Below are positions 7,931 through 16,480 of a DNA stretch of 64,000 nucleotides, piece by piece. The position numbers were made by a program, and so were the translations under genes. The stretch's first letter is position 1. Each line of letters opens with the position of its first letter. Source of the stretch: Ruminococcaceae bacterium UBA1417 (GTDB lineage Bacteria; Bacillota; Clostridia; Oscillospirales; Acutalibacteraceae); the NCBI GenBank assembly GCA_002305575.1, contig DBPP01000002.1, positions 1 to 64,000 of the forward strand, written 5' to 3'. The notes under the pieces are model-generated. The model was not told where the DNA came from. It did no database searches and saw only the letters and a list, made by a program, of their open reading frames with translations.

Positions 7931-8391
7931 CGCTTTACCCGTTGCTTTCTGCGCATTGCTCGGATGATCATAACGCCGGCGGCCACCAGAAATACAATCC
8001 CGAGGATCGCAAGCAGCCACGAAACGTCCAGCGGTATGGTCGACGCAACGCGGATGGAGGTCATGGTGTCGGCCTGGCCGATGACGCTGTCCGGCGTGCG
8101 ATGCAGCCGGACGTACAGAAACAGGCCCCAGAAAACAGCGGCTGCAAGGAGAAAAACGGCAACGGCCAGGCGCTTCGCTTTTCCGGGGTGCCGCTGTGGG
8201 ATGCCAAGCGACGCTTGTGCGTTCCGCGCAAATTCCACGGGCGAACCAAGACGGGCGATGACGGCCTGTTCGGTTTCGCCATGTTCCAGCGCCGAGACGA
8301 AGGCTTCTTGCAAATCCCGCAGGACTTCTTTCTTTTTGGCGTTTGGAATCGACAGGGCTTTCTGCACTTGTCGGATATACTCGTCTTTCAT
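7927..8391 (-). CDS. DUF1700/HAAS-domain membrane protein
   Basis: A 154-residue protein. Residues 1-65 (MKDEYIRQVQKALSIPNAKK, then ARLGSPVEFARN) form the helical HAAS/DUF1700 cytoplasmic domain. Two membrane segments follow (about 72-92 and 123-143) with a short extracytoplasmic loop and a basic tail. Proteins of this family usually sit next to PadR regulators and tune or transmit membrane signals; the mechanism is not well known. Start ATG overlaps the PadR stop (ATGA). Confidence 0.8.
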   Translation of the reverse strand: MKDEYIRQVQKALSIPNAKKKEVLRDLQEAFVSALEHGETEQAVIARLGSPVEFARNAQASLGIPQRHPGKAKRLAVAVFLLAAAVFWGLFLYVRLHRTPDSVIGQADTMTSIRVASTIPLDVSWLLAILGIVFLVAAGVMIIRAMRRKQRVKR

Positions 8392-8750
8392 GTTTCCTCC
8401 TCCATCAAATCACAATCCCGGATGAAATCGTTTACGCAAACCATGTATCTTTTCCAAAACGCGAGCAGCTCCGCCAAGACCTGCCGGCCCTTGTCCGTCA
8501 GGGCATAGTATTTTTTGGAACCGCCGTTCGCGGCTGCGGGGGCAAGCCGGCTTTGAATCAGGCCGGCCTCCTGCAGTCGGTACAGGATGGGGTATACCGT
8601 GCCCTCTTTGGCGTAGCCCAGCACGGCGGCGCCGTTCCGATTGAGTTCGGTGAGGATTTCATAGCCGTAGGTTTCCTTTTTGGCAATCAGGCAGAGCAGG
8701 ATCATCTCCAGAGATCCCTTTTTGAACTGCTGCACATATTTGCTGTCCAC
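8388..8750 (-). CDS. PadR-family transcriptional repressor
   Basis: A 120-residue winged-helix protein. FKKGSLEMILLCLIAKKETY then GYEILTELNR is the PadR N-terminal signature, GTVYPILYRLQEAGLI is the recognition region, and SKKYYALTDKGRQVL forms the wing. GTG at 8750 is chosen: AGAGGTGGTTCC lies just upstream and the PadR homology begins there, while the longer frame crosses the promoter. A perfect 12-base palindrome between its promoter and start (8771-8782) makes autorepression likely. It heads an operon with DUF1700 and a lipoprotein. Confidence 0.9.
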   Translation of the reverse strand: MDSKYVQQFKKGSLEMILLCLIAKKETYGYEILTELNRNGAAVLGYAKEGTVYPILYRLQEAGLIQSRLAPAAANGGSKKYYALTDKGRQVLAELLAFWKRYMVCVNDFIRDCDLMEEET

Positions 8751-8770
8751 CGGAACCACCTCTTTTCTGA

Positions 8771-8831
8771 TGCTAATTAGCAATGCTAAATAGATTGTGT
8801 TCAGTATACCGACTGCGCGCGTGCTTGTCAA
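8771..8831 (-). promoter_or_regulatory. padR operon promoter with palindromic operator
   Basis: On the - strand TTGACA (8831-8826), 17 bases, TATACT (8808-8803) is a near-consensus promoter. The 12-base perfect palindrome TGCTAATTAGCA at 8771-8782 plus an extra ATGCTAA half site lies in the transcribed leader just before the gene. This is a strong candidate PadR operator. Confidence 0.8.
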
Positions 8832-8914
8832 GAGGATTCCGCAAATCTGTCGTGTAACGGGGTATTCTATGGAATGAGAGGGCATCGCTCTACCCGGCCT
8901 GTGCGCCGCTTGTA

Positions 8915-8943
8915 TTGACTTTTTCGGCAGGGTTCATTATAAT
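8915..8943 (+). promoter_or_regulatory. Promoter of the MATE gene
   Basis: TTGACT at 8915-8920, a 17-base spacer, and a perfect TATAAT at 8938-8943, 69 bases before the start codon. It diverges from the padR promoter within about 85 bases. Confidence 0.8.
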
Positions 8944-9011
8944 CAGACAGAAAGCCGGTTTTGTGCGGTTTTCGCTGAGTTTGGGTTGTATTGAAAAGGA
9001 AGTGCAGAAAG

Positions 9012-10379
9012 ATGTTTTTCACAAGGGACAGAGACTTTTACAAAACGCTGGTGCGGCTGGCCATCCCGATTGCGCTGCAAAACGCCGTCACGTTCGCCGT
9101 GAATTTCGCGGATAACCTGATGGTCGGCAAGCTGGGCGACAGCGCCATTTCCGGCGTGTACGTCGGCAATCAGCTGCAAACGCTGCTGCAAATGTTCGTC
9201 GCGGGCGTGGAAGGCGCCATCCTGATTTTGGCCGCCCAGTATTGGGGCAAGCGCGATACGGGCAGCATCCGAAAAATCGTTTCCATTGGCGTGCGCTTTG
9301 CCGTACTTATCGGCGTGCTGGTCACGCTTGTGGCGTTCCTGTTTCCGGCGCAGATCATGGGGATTTTTACGGAGGATGCCTCTGTGGTGCAGATGGGAAC
9401 GCCTTATGTCCGCATTGTGAGCCTTTCCTACCTGTTTTTCTGCATCTCTCAGGTGATGATCGCATCGATGCGCGCGGTAGAGACGGCGAAAATTGGCCTG
9501 TATGTCTCGTTCGTCGCGCTCGGCGTGAATGTTTCGCTCAATTATATCCTGATTTTCGGCAAGCTTGGCTTTCCGGCGCTCGGCGTGACCGGCGCAGCCA
9601 TCGCCACGTTGATTTCCCGCATCATTGAATCGGCGGTTATGGTCGTTTATGTGCGGTGTGTGGACCGCAAACTCGGCCTGCGCTTTCGCGATCTGCTGCG
9701 AAGCGACCGCCGTCTGACGCGCGACTTTATCCGCTATGGAATGCCGATTGTCGGCGGGCAGATTGTCTGGTCGGTCAACATGATGGGGCAGACGATCATT
9801 CTCGGCCGCTTCGATGCCGGCGTCATTGCGGCGACGAGCATCGCCGGTATGCTGCACAATATGATGTATATCGCGATGAACGGCTTTTCGAGCGCCGTGG
9901 GCATCATCACAGGCAAAACCGTGGGTGCCGGGCGCATCGATAAGATCCGCGAATATTCGCGCACCACGCAGGTCATCTTCCTTGGGCTTGGCGTGCTTTC
10001 GGGTATTGCGGTGTTTCTGCTGCGCGACCCGTTCATCAGCCTGTACAATGCGAGTCCGGCTGCCATCGAGTATTCGCGCCAGTTCATCAACGTGATCTCG
10101 ATTTCGATTGTCGGCACCTGCTACCAGGCGGCCTGCCTGTTTGGCCTTGTCAAGTCGGGTGGCGACATCGCTTTTGTGTTTAAGAACGACACGATCTTTG
10201 TATTCCTTGTCGTGCTGCCTTCGGCAATTATCGCGTATATGCTCGGCGCGGCGCCTTGGGTGGTGTTTGCCTGCCTGAAGTCGGACCAGATCCTCAAGTG
10301 TTTCGTCGCCGTCGTCAAGATCAACCGGTACAACTGGATGAAGAATTTGACGCGCGACAACGCACAGGCGGAGAGCTGA
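9012..10379 (+). CDS. MATE-family multidrug efflux transporter
   Basis: A 455-residue integral membrane protein with about twelve helices in two six-helix halves, the normal MATE length. FYKTLVRLAIPIALQNAVTF and FADNLMVGKLGDSAISG in helices 1-2 are the conserved N-half signature; FIRYGMPIVGGQIVWSVNMM and GRFDAGVIAATSIAGM are their C-half counterparts. Such transporters export cationic drugs or metabolites using Na+ or H+. Start ATG 9012 follows AAAGGAAG by nine bases; the open frame begins seven codons earlier. It is followed 30 bases on by the DMT gene, and the two could be cotranscribed. Confidence 0.9.
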   Translation: MFFTRDRDFYKTLVRLAIPIALQNAVTFAVNFADNLMVGKLGDSAISGVYVGNQLQTLLQMFVAGVEGAILILAAQYWGKRDTGSIRKIVSIGVRFAVLIGVLVTLVAFLFPAQIMGIFTEDASVVQMGTPYVRIVSLSYLFFCISQVMIASMRAVETAKIGLYVSFVALGVNVSLNYILIFGKLGFPALGVTGAAIATLISRIIESAVMVVYVRCVDRKLGLRFRDLLRSDRRLTRDFIRYGMPIVGGQIVWSVNMMGQTIILGRFDAGVIAATSIAGMLHNMMYIAMNGFSSAVGIITGKTVGAGRIDKIREYSRTTQVIFLGLGVLSGIAVFLLRDPFISLYNASPAAIEYSRQFINVISISIVGTCYQAACLFGLVKSGGDIAFVFKNDTIFVFLVVLPSAIIAYMLGAAPWVVFACLKSDQILKCFVAVVKINRYNWMKNLTRDNAQAES

Positions 10380-10409
10380 GTCCGGTTTGCAGAGTTTGGA
10401 GGGATTTTT

Positions 10410-11327
10410 TTGAAACAGTTTAGAGGTGCGCTGCTTTTGACGTTGACGGCGCTCATCTGGGGAACGGCGTTTGTGGCGCAGAGCCTTGGCATGGATCGGC
10501 TCGGGCCGTTTACGTTCAATGGCGTGCGCAACTTCATCGCGGCGCTCGGCCTGCTGCCGGCCATCTGGCTCCTGCGGCGCAGGCGTGCGCCGGCACCGCA
10601 GCCTGCGGCGGGAAATTACCGCAAAACACTTTGGGGCGGCGGCGCGCTGTGCGGCCTGGCTCTGGGTGTGGCGTCCTGCCTGCAACAGATCGGTATCCAG
10701 TTCACGACCGTCGGCAAAGCGGGGTTTCTCACGGCGCTGTACATCGTCATTGTGCCGCTTCTGGGCTTGTTTCTGAAGAAACGCGTGGCGCTGCCTGTTT
10801 GGATCAGCGTGGGGATCGCGGCGGTTGGCACGTATCTGCTGAGCATTAAAGATAATTTTACAATCGGTTCCGGCGACCTGTTTGTCATTCTGTGTGCCGC
10901 CTGTTTTTCCGTACATATTCTACTGGTGGATCGTTTTTCGCCGCTCGTCAACGGCGTGGAGCTTTCCTGCCTGCAATTCTTTTTCGCAGGCATATTTTCC
11001 ACCATACTTGCGTTTCTTGTGGAAACGCCGAACTGGCAGGACGTGCTGCTGAGCTGGGGGCCGATCCTGTATACGGCTCTGATCTCCAGCGGCGTCGGCT
11101 ATACGCTGCAAATTCTCGGACAGAAGGATACGCCGCCTGCGGTGGCCTCCCTGATTATGAGTCTGGAATCCGTCTTTGCAGCGCTTTCCGGCTGGCTTTT
11201 GCTGGGGCAGGGCATGTCGGGCCGGGAGGCGCTCGGCTGCGCGCTGGTGTTTGCGGCGGTCGTTTTGGCACAGATTCCGTTCGGGTCGCTGGCCGGGCGT
11301 CGGAATGCCGTGAAAAAGGGCGTATAA
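10410..11327 (+). CDS. EamA/DMT-family transporter
   Basis: A 305-residue protein with ten predicted helices and the two-EamA-domain layout: LLLTLTALIWGTAFVAQSLG in helix 1, a second repeat near residue 165, and LESVFAALSGWLLLGQ near the end, which is the hallmark of the C-terminal half. It probably exports a small metabolite; the substrate cannot be inferred. The TTG start at 10410 is supported by GGAGGG about eight bases before it. Confidence 0.88.
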   Translation: MKQFRGALLLTLTALIWGTAFVAQSLGMDRLGPFTFNGVRNFIAALGLLPAIWLLRRRRAPAPQPAAGNYRKTLWGGGALCGLALGVASCLQQIGIQFTTVGKAGFLTALYIVIVPLLGLFLKKRVALPVWISVGIAAVGTYLLSIKDNFTIGSGDLFVILCAACFSVHILLVDRFSPLVNGVELSCLQFFFAGIFSTILAFLVETPNWQDVLLSWGPILYTALISSGVGYTLQILGQKDTPPAVASLIMSLESVFAALSGWLLLGQGMSGREALGCALVFAAVVLAQIPFGSLAGRRNAVKKGV

Positions 11328-11429
11328 AAGGTGCGCAGGGGGTTCCTTTTTGCGGGAAGCTGTGCTATAGTGTAGATAAAGGATGCCGCGCGCTGTCCGC
11401 GGCGGCAAAACGAAAGGATTGGTATTGAA

Positions 11430-12146
11430 ATGGCTTCAACGCGTATTTTGAAGGTTAAGACCTATGAAGAAATGAGTGTGCTTGCCGCAAGCATGATCGG
11501 CGCGCAGGTACTTCTGAAGCCCGACTGCGTGCTCGGCCTTGCAACAGGCTCTTCGCCGATTGGCACGTATCAGACACTGGTTGAAAATTACAGGAAGGGC
11601 ATTCTCGATTTTTCGCGTGTGCGGACGGTAAACCTCGATGAATACTGCGGCCTGACGGGGGACAACCCGAACAGCTACCGCTATTTTATGAACGATAACC
11701 TCTTTGACCATGTCAACATCGACAAGGCGAACACGCATGTGCCCAACGGCGCAGCGGAGGATCTCGAGGCGGAGGCTGTCCGCTACGAGCAGTTCATCGA
11801 ATCGATCGGCGGCGCGGATTTGCAGCTGCTCGGCATCGGTCACAACGGCCATATCGGTTTCAACGAACCGGACGACTGTTTCCCGCCAAAGGTCCATACG
11901 GTGGCGTTGACGGAGAGCACGATCAACGCAAATGCCCGCCTGTTTGAGCGTCGCGAGGATGTCCCGACACAGGCGATCACCATGGGCATCGGCACGATTA
12001 TGAAGGCGAACAAGATTCTGCTGATCGCGGGTGCGGACAAGAAGGACATCGTCGAGAAAGCCCTTTTCGGACCGGTTACGCCGCAGGTGCCGGCCTCGGT
12101 GCTGCAGCTGCATCGCGACGTGACCGTCATTCTCTGCGAAAACTGA
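11430..12146 (+). CDS. nagB: Glucosamine-6-phosphate deaminase
   Basis: A 238-residue cytosolic enzyme converting glucosamine-6-phosphate to fructose-6-phosphate and ammonia in amino-sugar catabolism. Visible signatures: LGLATGSSPIGTY (phosphate-binding turn), VNLDEYCGL (Asp/Glu of the active site) and LGIGHNGHIGFNEP (catalytic His region). The length fits the short Gram-positive form without the allosteric tail. No nagA neighbours it. A terminator follows at 12194. Confidence 0.95.
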   Translation: MASTRILKVKTYEEMSVLAASMIGAQVLLKPDCVLGLATGSSPIGTYQTLVENYRKGILDFSRVRTVNLDEYCGLTGDNPNSYRYFMNDNLFDHVNIDKANTHVPNGAAEDLEAEAVRYEQFIESIGGADLQLLGIGHNGHIGFNEPDDCFPPKVHTVALTESTINANARLFERREDVPTQAITMGIGTIMKANKILLIAGADKKDIVEKALFGPVTPQVPASVLQLHRDVTVILCEN

Positions 12147-12193
12147 ACAGATCTCCGGCCTTGTCGCGGGTTGTCCGGCGGCACGGCGGAAAA

Positions 12194-12234
12194 AAGGACC
12201 GCGACACCCGGAAGGGGCCGCGGTCCTTCGTTTT
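12194..12234. terminator. Bidirectional terminator between nagB and the convergent ATPase gene
   Basis: AAGGACCGCG at 12194 pairs with CGCGGTCCTT ending at 12228, then TCGTTTT. A-rich sequence on the left side offers a T-tract for the opposite strand, whose gene ends at 12233 inside the structure. Confidence 0.8.
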
Positions 12235-13225
12235 ACAGGTCGAGCTTTTCGAGGAGCAGCTGCGTTTCGCGATCGACGCGGCCGTAATCGACGTAGGGGT
12301 GGTAGAGCGATTCGATGGCGTCATGCGCGCGCTTGCACAACCGCAGTGATTCTACGGCGCGTGCGGTGAGCAGATCCGCCTCATGCAACGCAAAGGCCAC
12401 GAAGTCCGGGATGGAGCTGTGCAGGAATTCGTTCAGCGTGTCATGCGTGTCGTCTACAGCGCACAACATCGTGCCGCTTTCCGGCAGATAGACACACTGG
12501 GGCAGTTCCGGGGTGAGAAAATCGGGGAAAATTTCAGCCCGCGTGCCTTTGGCCATCACCATGGCCTCGCGCAGCAGTATGGCGCCGAGAATGCCGGGCA
12601 GGAACACCGTGTTTTCCGCCTCAAGCGTTTCCCGCAGATCGGTGACGCCGTTCGGCGTTGGGGAGCGCAGAAAGAGCGTCCGCGCGCAGCCCGGCTCGGA
12701 GAAGGAGAAGCTGTCGCGCAGGAAAGTGCGCATCATCGGCAGATCGGCGCACTTTTCGGCGTCGGCCACGGCGCGGCGCCGCAGTGTACCCGCCGCGCTG
12801 AGACAGGCAAACGCCGCACCGTAATGCGCGCGGTTTTCGTCGAACAGAAGCTGTAATTCGCCGCGCCGCCGCGCGAAAGCCTCGCGGTGCAGGAAATGTC
12901 CGAGATTCAGAATCTCGCCTTCGATGCCGGGAATGTCGGGGTCGAGCATGTGCGGGGCGGTGCCGTCCAGAAGTACAATTCCTCTTTGCGGGATACGTAC
13001 GGCGTCGAGGCTTTCGGGGTCGCTGGCGCAGCGGAATTCTTCCACACAAAATCCGTTTGCCCGTGCGAGACACGATACCTTCTTCATCAGGGTATTTTTG
13101 CCGACGCCCGGGCCGCCCTTCAAAATGTAGGTGTAGTGCGGTTTATCCCACGGCGGCACAATACTTTCAAAATGGCCGATGAAACCGCGTCCTGTGTTGG
13201 CGCCGGGAAAATACTTTTTGGTCAT
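12233..13225 (-). CDS. P-loop ATPase (PRK06851-type), function unknown
   Basis: A 330-residue protein with Walker A motif GGPGVGKNTLM at about residues 37-47 and, further on, IVLLDGTAPHMLDPDIPGIE, which serves as a Walker-B-like strand. The second half repeats the beta-alpha layout (ENTVFLPGILGAILLREAMV), as in the two-domain family annotated PRK06851. Clostridial relatives have no settled function. It stands alone between convergent nagB and the divergent activase promoter. The Walker A ends KN rather than KS/T, which may alter nucleotide use. Confidence 0.7.
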   Translation of the reverse strand: MTKKYFPGANTGRGFIGHFESIVPPWDKPHYTYILKGGPGVGKNTLMKKVSCLARANGFCVEEFRCASDPESLDAVRIPQRGIVLLDGTAPHMLDPDIPGIEGEILNLGHFLHREAFARRRGELQLLFDENRAHYGAAFACLSAAGTLRRRAVADAEKCADLPMMRTFLRDSFSFSEPGCARTLFLRSPTPNGVTDLRETLEAENTVFLPGILGAILLREAMVMAKGTRAEIFPDFLTPELPQCVYLPESGTMLCAVDDTHDTLNEFLHSSIPDFVAFALHEADLLTARAVESLRLCKRAHDAIESLYHPYVDYGRVDRETQLLLEKLDL

Positions 13226-13365
13226 AGGCTATCCGTCCTTTCTGCGTATTCAAAACAATATATGCGGTTGGATGCGCCGCAATGATACACGGTTTCTGCC
13301 GTTTTAGGCGGAAAACCCGTCCGTTTCTGTCAGAATTTTCTACACTTTTCGCCGGATGGCCCGTA

Positions 13366-13394
13366 TTGAATTGTTTTGCCGGGTGTGTTATGAT
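13366..13394 (+). promoter_or_regulatory. Promoter of the activase operon
   Basis: TTGAAT at 13366-13371, a 17-base spacer and TATGAT at 13389-13394, followed by about 110 bases of leader. No obvious operator or riboswitch is seen in the leader. Confidence 0.65.
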
Positions 13395-13505
13395 AATACA
13401 AATTAGATGGATCGCCGCTTAGGCGCTGCGTGCGCAGGCTGCGGCGAGGGAAATGCATGGATTCCCAATCGGCGCGTCGCGCGCCGTGGAAAGGATGGGT
13501 TACGA

Positions 13506-16448
13506 ATGAGAGTCGGACTGGACGTCGGTTCGACGACACTCAAGTGTGTCGTTTTGAACGATCAGAATGAAATTCTGTTTTCCAAATATGAGCGCCATCT
13601 TTCGCGTATTGTGGAGAAATCTGTCGAAATGCTGCGCGAGGTGGAGACGCAATTTCCGGATGCGAAGGTGATGCTCAGCATTTCCGGTTCAGCGGGCATG
13701 GGGCTTGCAGAGCGCAGCAACATCCCGTTTGTGCAGGAGGTGTATGCCACGCGCATCGCGGTCAATCGGCTTGTGCCGGGAACGGATGTGGTCATTGAGC
13801 TCGGCGGTGAGGATGCGAAAATCCTCTTTTTAACGGATGGCAACAACGCTTCGGGCCTCGAGGTGCGCATGAACGGTTCGTGCGCCGGCGGCACGGGCGC
13901 GTTCATCGACCAGATGGCCACGCTGCTCAATATCACGCCGGATACGCTGAATACGCTTGCGAAAGAGCATGAGAAGATTTACACGATCGCTTCGCGCTGC
14001 GGTGTTTTTGCGAAGAGCGATATTCAGCCGCTTCTGAATCAGGGCGCGCTGAAAAAAGACGTCGCCGCGAGCATTCTCTACGCGGTCGTCAACCAGACGG
14101 TCGCTGGTCTTGCGCAGGGCCGTGAGATCGCGGGCAAAGTCGTTTATCTCGGCGGCCCGATGACCTTCCTCTCCGAGCTGCGCGCCGCTTTTGATGATAC
14201 GCTCGGCATCACCGGCATTTGCCCGGAAAATTCTCTGTATTTTGTCGCGCTCGGCGCGGCCTTTGCGGCGGACGGCGAACCGGTGCCGCTCAAGATGCTG
14301 ATCAACAGCATTGCCCATTATACGGCGAAAGAGGAATACCGCGCCTGTCCGCCGTTGTTTGAGGACAAGGCGGCGTACGAGGCGTTTACGAAGCGCCACA
14401 ACCAGGCGGGTGTGGCCGTTCGCGACGGTATCCGGGACGGCGAGCCGGTGTTCATCGGCATCGACGCCGGTTCCACGACGGTCAAGGCCGTTGTGGCGGA
14501 TATGGACGGCAGCATCGTCTGCACGCGGTATATGTCGAACAGCGGCAATCCCGTTCCGCTGATCCGAGAATTTCTCCAGGAGGTCTACAGCCGCTTCCCG
14601 CAGGCGAAGATCTGTGCCGCCGCAGCCACCGGCTATGGCGAAGACATCATCCGAAACGCGTTTTCCGTGGACTACGGCATCGTGGAAACGATGGCCCACT
14701 TCTACGCGGCGCGCGCGTTTAACCCGAAGGTCGATTTCATCATCGATATCGGCGGGCAGGACATCAAGTGCTTTAAAATCGGCAACGGCGTCATCGACGA
14801 TATTTTCCTCAACGAGGCGTGTTCTTCGGGCTGCGGTTCGTTTCTGCAGACCTTTGCCGGCGCGCTCGGCTATACGATCGAGGATTTTGCAAAGCTGGGT
14901 CTGTTTGCCGACCGTCCGGTCGATCTCGGCTCGCGCTGCACGGTGTTTATGAATTCCTCGGTCAAGCAGGCGCAGAAGGACGGCGCGACGGTGGAGAACA
15001 TCTCGGCCGGCCTTTCGATCAGCGTCGTCAAAAACGCGCTGTACAAGGTGATCCGTGCGGTCGATTCCTCGGCCATCGGCAAGGAGATCGTCGTGCAGGG
15101 CGGCACATTCCTGAACGATGCGGTGCTCCGCGCCTTTGAGCAGGAGATCGGGCACGATGTAATCCGCCCGACGATTGCGGGACTGATGGGCGCTTACGGC
15201 GCAGCGCTGTATGCGCGTGAGAAAACGCTGGCCAAGGGCGGCGAATTGCCCACGTCCACGCTGCTTTCGGCTGAGGCGCTTGACGAATTTACGCACAGCG
15301 TCAAGGCGATCACCTGCCATGGCTGTTCGAACAACTGCAAGCTGACCGTCAACACGTTCTCCGGCGGCCGCAAATTCATCAGCGGCAACCGCTGCGAAAA
15401 GCCGGTCACGGGTGTGAAGTCCACGGAGACGCAGTACAATATGTTTGAAGAAAAGCGGAAGCTTCTGGCCCGCTATACATATCAAGATAACGGCAAGCCC
15501 GTCATCGGCATCCCGATGGGACTCAATATGTACGAGCTTTTGCCGTTCTGGTACAAATTTTTCACGACGCTCGGCTACGATGTGCGGACCTCGCCGGCTT
15601 CAAACCGCGCGCTGTATCTCAAGGGGCAGCATACGATCCCGTCCGATACCGCGTGCTTCCCGGCAAAACTCATGCACGGCCATGTCGAGGCGCTCCTCGA
15701 CAGCGGTGTGGACGCGATCTTCTACCCCTGCATGTCCTACAATGTGGATGAGGGACTCGGCGACAACCACTACAACTGCCCGGTTGTGGCCTATTATCCG
15801 GAGGTCATCTCCTCCAATATTCCGAAGCTCAAGGAGACCGTGTTCATCGGCGATTATGTGGGGATCCACCGCCGCCGCGATTTCCCGGGCAAGATGTATG
15901 AGATCTTGCGCCGCCACCTTTCGGGCGATTTCACAAAACAGGATGTGAAAAGGGCGTCGGACGCGGCCTATGCCGAGTACGACCTCTACATGCGTGCCTG
16001 CCGCGCCATTGGCGACAAGTTCCTTAAAATTGCGAAGGAGCAGAACAAGCCGGTCATTGTTCTGGCGGGGCGCCCATACCACATCGATCCCGAAATCAAT
16101 CACGGCATCGACAGTTTGATCTGCGACTGCGGCGCGGTTGTCGTCACAGAAGACGCCGTTTCGAACCATGTGGAGAAATTCCCCACCGCTGTTTTGAACC
16201 AGTGGACTTACCACTCCCGGCTGTATGCGGCCGCGAAATTCGTGGTGGACCAGAACGATAAAATGCTGAACCTGATCCAGCTCGTTTCCTTCGGTTGCGG
16301 CGTGGATGCGATCACGACCGACGAGGTGCGCGCCATTTTGCACCAGGGCGGCAAGATCTACACGCAGCTCAAAATCGACGAAATTACAAACCTCGGGGCG
16401 GTACGCATTCGCCTGCGCAGCCTGTTTGCCGCGCTCGATCTGCTGTAA
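13506..16448 (+). CDS. 2-hydroxyacyl-CoA dehydratase activase, tandem BadF/BcrA-type ATPase with DUF2229 N-part
   Basis: A 981-residue cytosolic protein. Two complete ASKHA ATPase modules occur in tandem, each with its phosphate loop (GLDVGSTTLK at 4-13; GIDAGSTTVKAV near 318) and two cluster Cys (NGSCAGGTGAF plus ASRCGVFAKSD; EACSSGCGSF plus GSRCTVFMNS). In activators these Cys bridge a dimer-shared 4Fe-4S cluster. After about residue 600 come a Cys-rich zone (CHGCSNNCKL) and a DUF2229-type region. The family drives ATP-dependent one-electron reduction of dehydratases. ATG 13506 follows AAAGGATGG. The protein ends early and the rest of the usual polypeptide is the next ORF. Confidence 0.88.
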   Translation: MRVGLDVGSTTLKCVVLNDQNEILFSKYERHLSRIVEKSVEMLREVETQFPDAKVMLSISGSAGMGLAERSNIPFVQEVYATRIAVNRLVPGTDVVIELGGEDAKILFLTDGNNASGLEVRMNGSCAGGTGAFIDQMATLLNITPDTLNTLAKEHEKIYTIASRCGVFAKSDIQPLLNQGALKKDVAASILYAVVNQTVAGLAQGREIAGKVVYLGGPMTFLSELRAAFDDTLGITGICPENSLYFVALGAAFAADGEPVPLKMLINSIAHYTAKEEYRACPPLFEDKAAYEAFTKRHNQAGVAVRDGIRDGEPVFIGIDAGSTTVKAVVADMDGSIVCTRYMSNSGNPVPLIREFLQEVYSRFPQAKICAAAATGYGEDIIRNAFSVDYGIVETMAHFYAARAFNPKVDFIIDIGGQDIKCFKIGNGVIDDIFLNEACSSGCGSFLQTFAGALGYTIEDFAKLGLFADRPVDLGSRCTVFMNSSVKQAQKDGATVENISAGLSISVVKNALYKVIRAVDSSAIGKEIVVQGGTFLNDAVLRAFEQEIGHDVIRPTIAGLMGAYGAALYAREKTLAKGGELPTSTLLSAEALDEFTHSVKAITCHGCSNNCKLTVNTFSGGRKFISGNRCEKPVTGVKSTETQYNMFEEKRKLLARYTYQDNGKPVIGIPMGLNMYELLPFWYKFFTTLGYDVRTSPASNRALYLKGQHTIPSDTACFPAKLMHGHVEALLDSGVDAIFYPCMSYNVDEGLGDNHYNCPVVAYYPEVISSNIPKLKETVFIGDYVGIHRRRDFPGKMYEILRRHLSGDFTKQDVKRASDAAYAEYDLYMRACRAIGDKFLKIAKEQNKPVIVLAGRPYHIDPEINHGIDSLICDCGAVVVTEDAVSNHVEKFPTAVLNQWTYHSRLYAAAKFVVDQNDKMLNLIQLVSFGCGVDAITTDEVRAILHQGGKIYTQLKIDEITNLGAVRIRLRSLFAALDLL

Positions 16449-16480
16449 AGCGGGCCTGCGGGGAAAGGAAGGTATGATTT

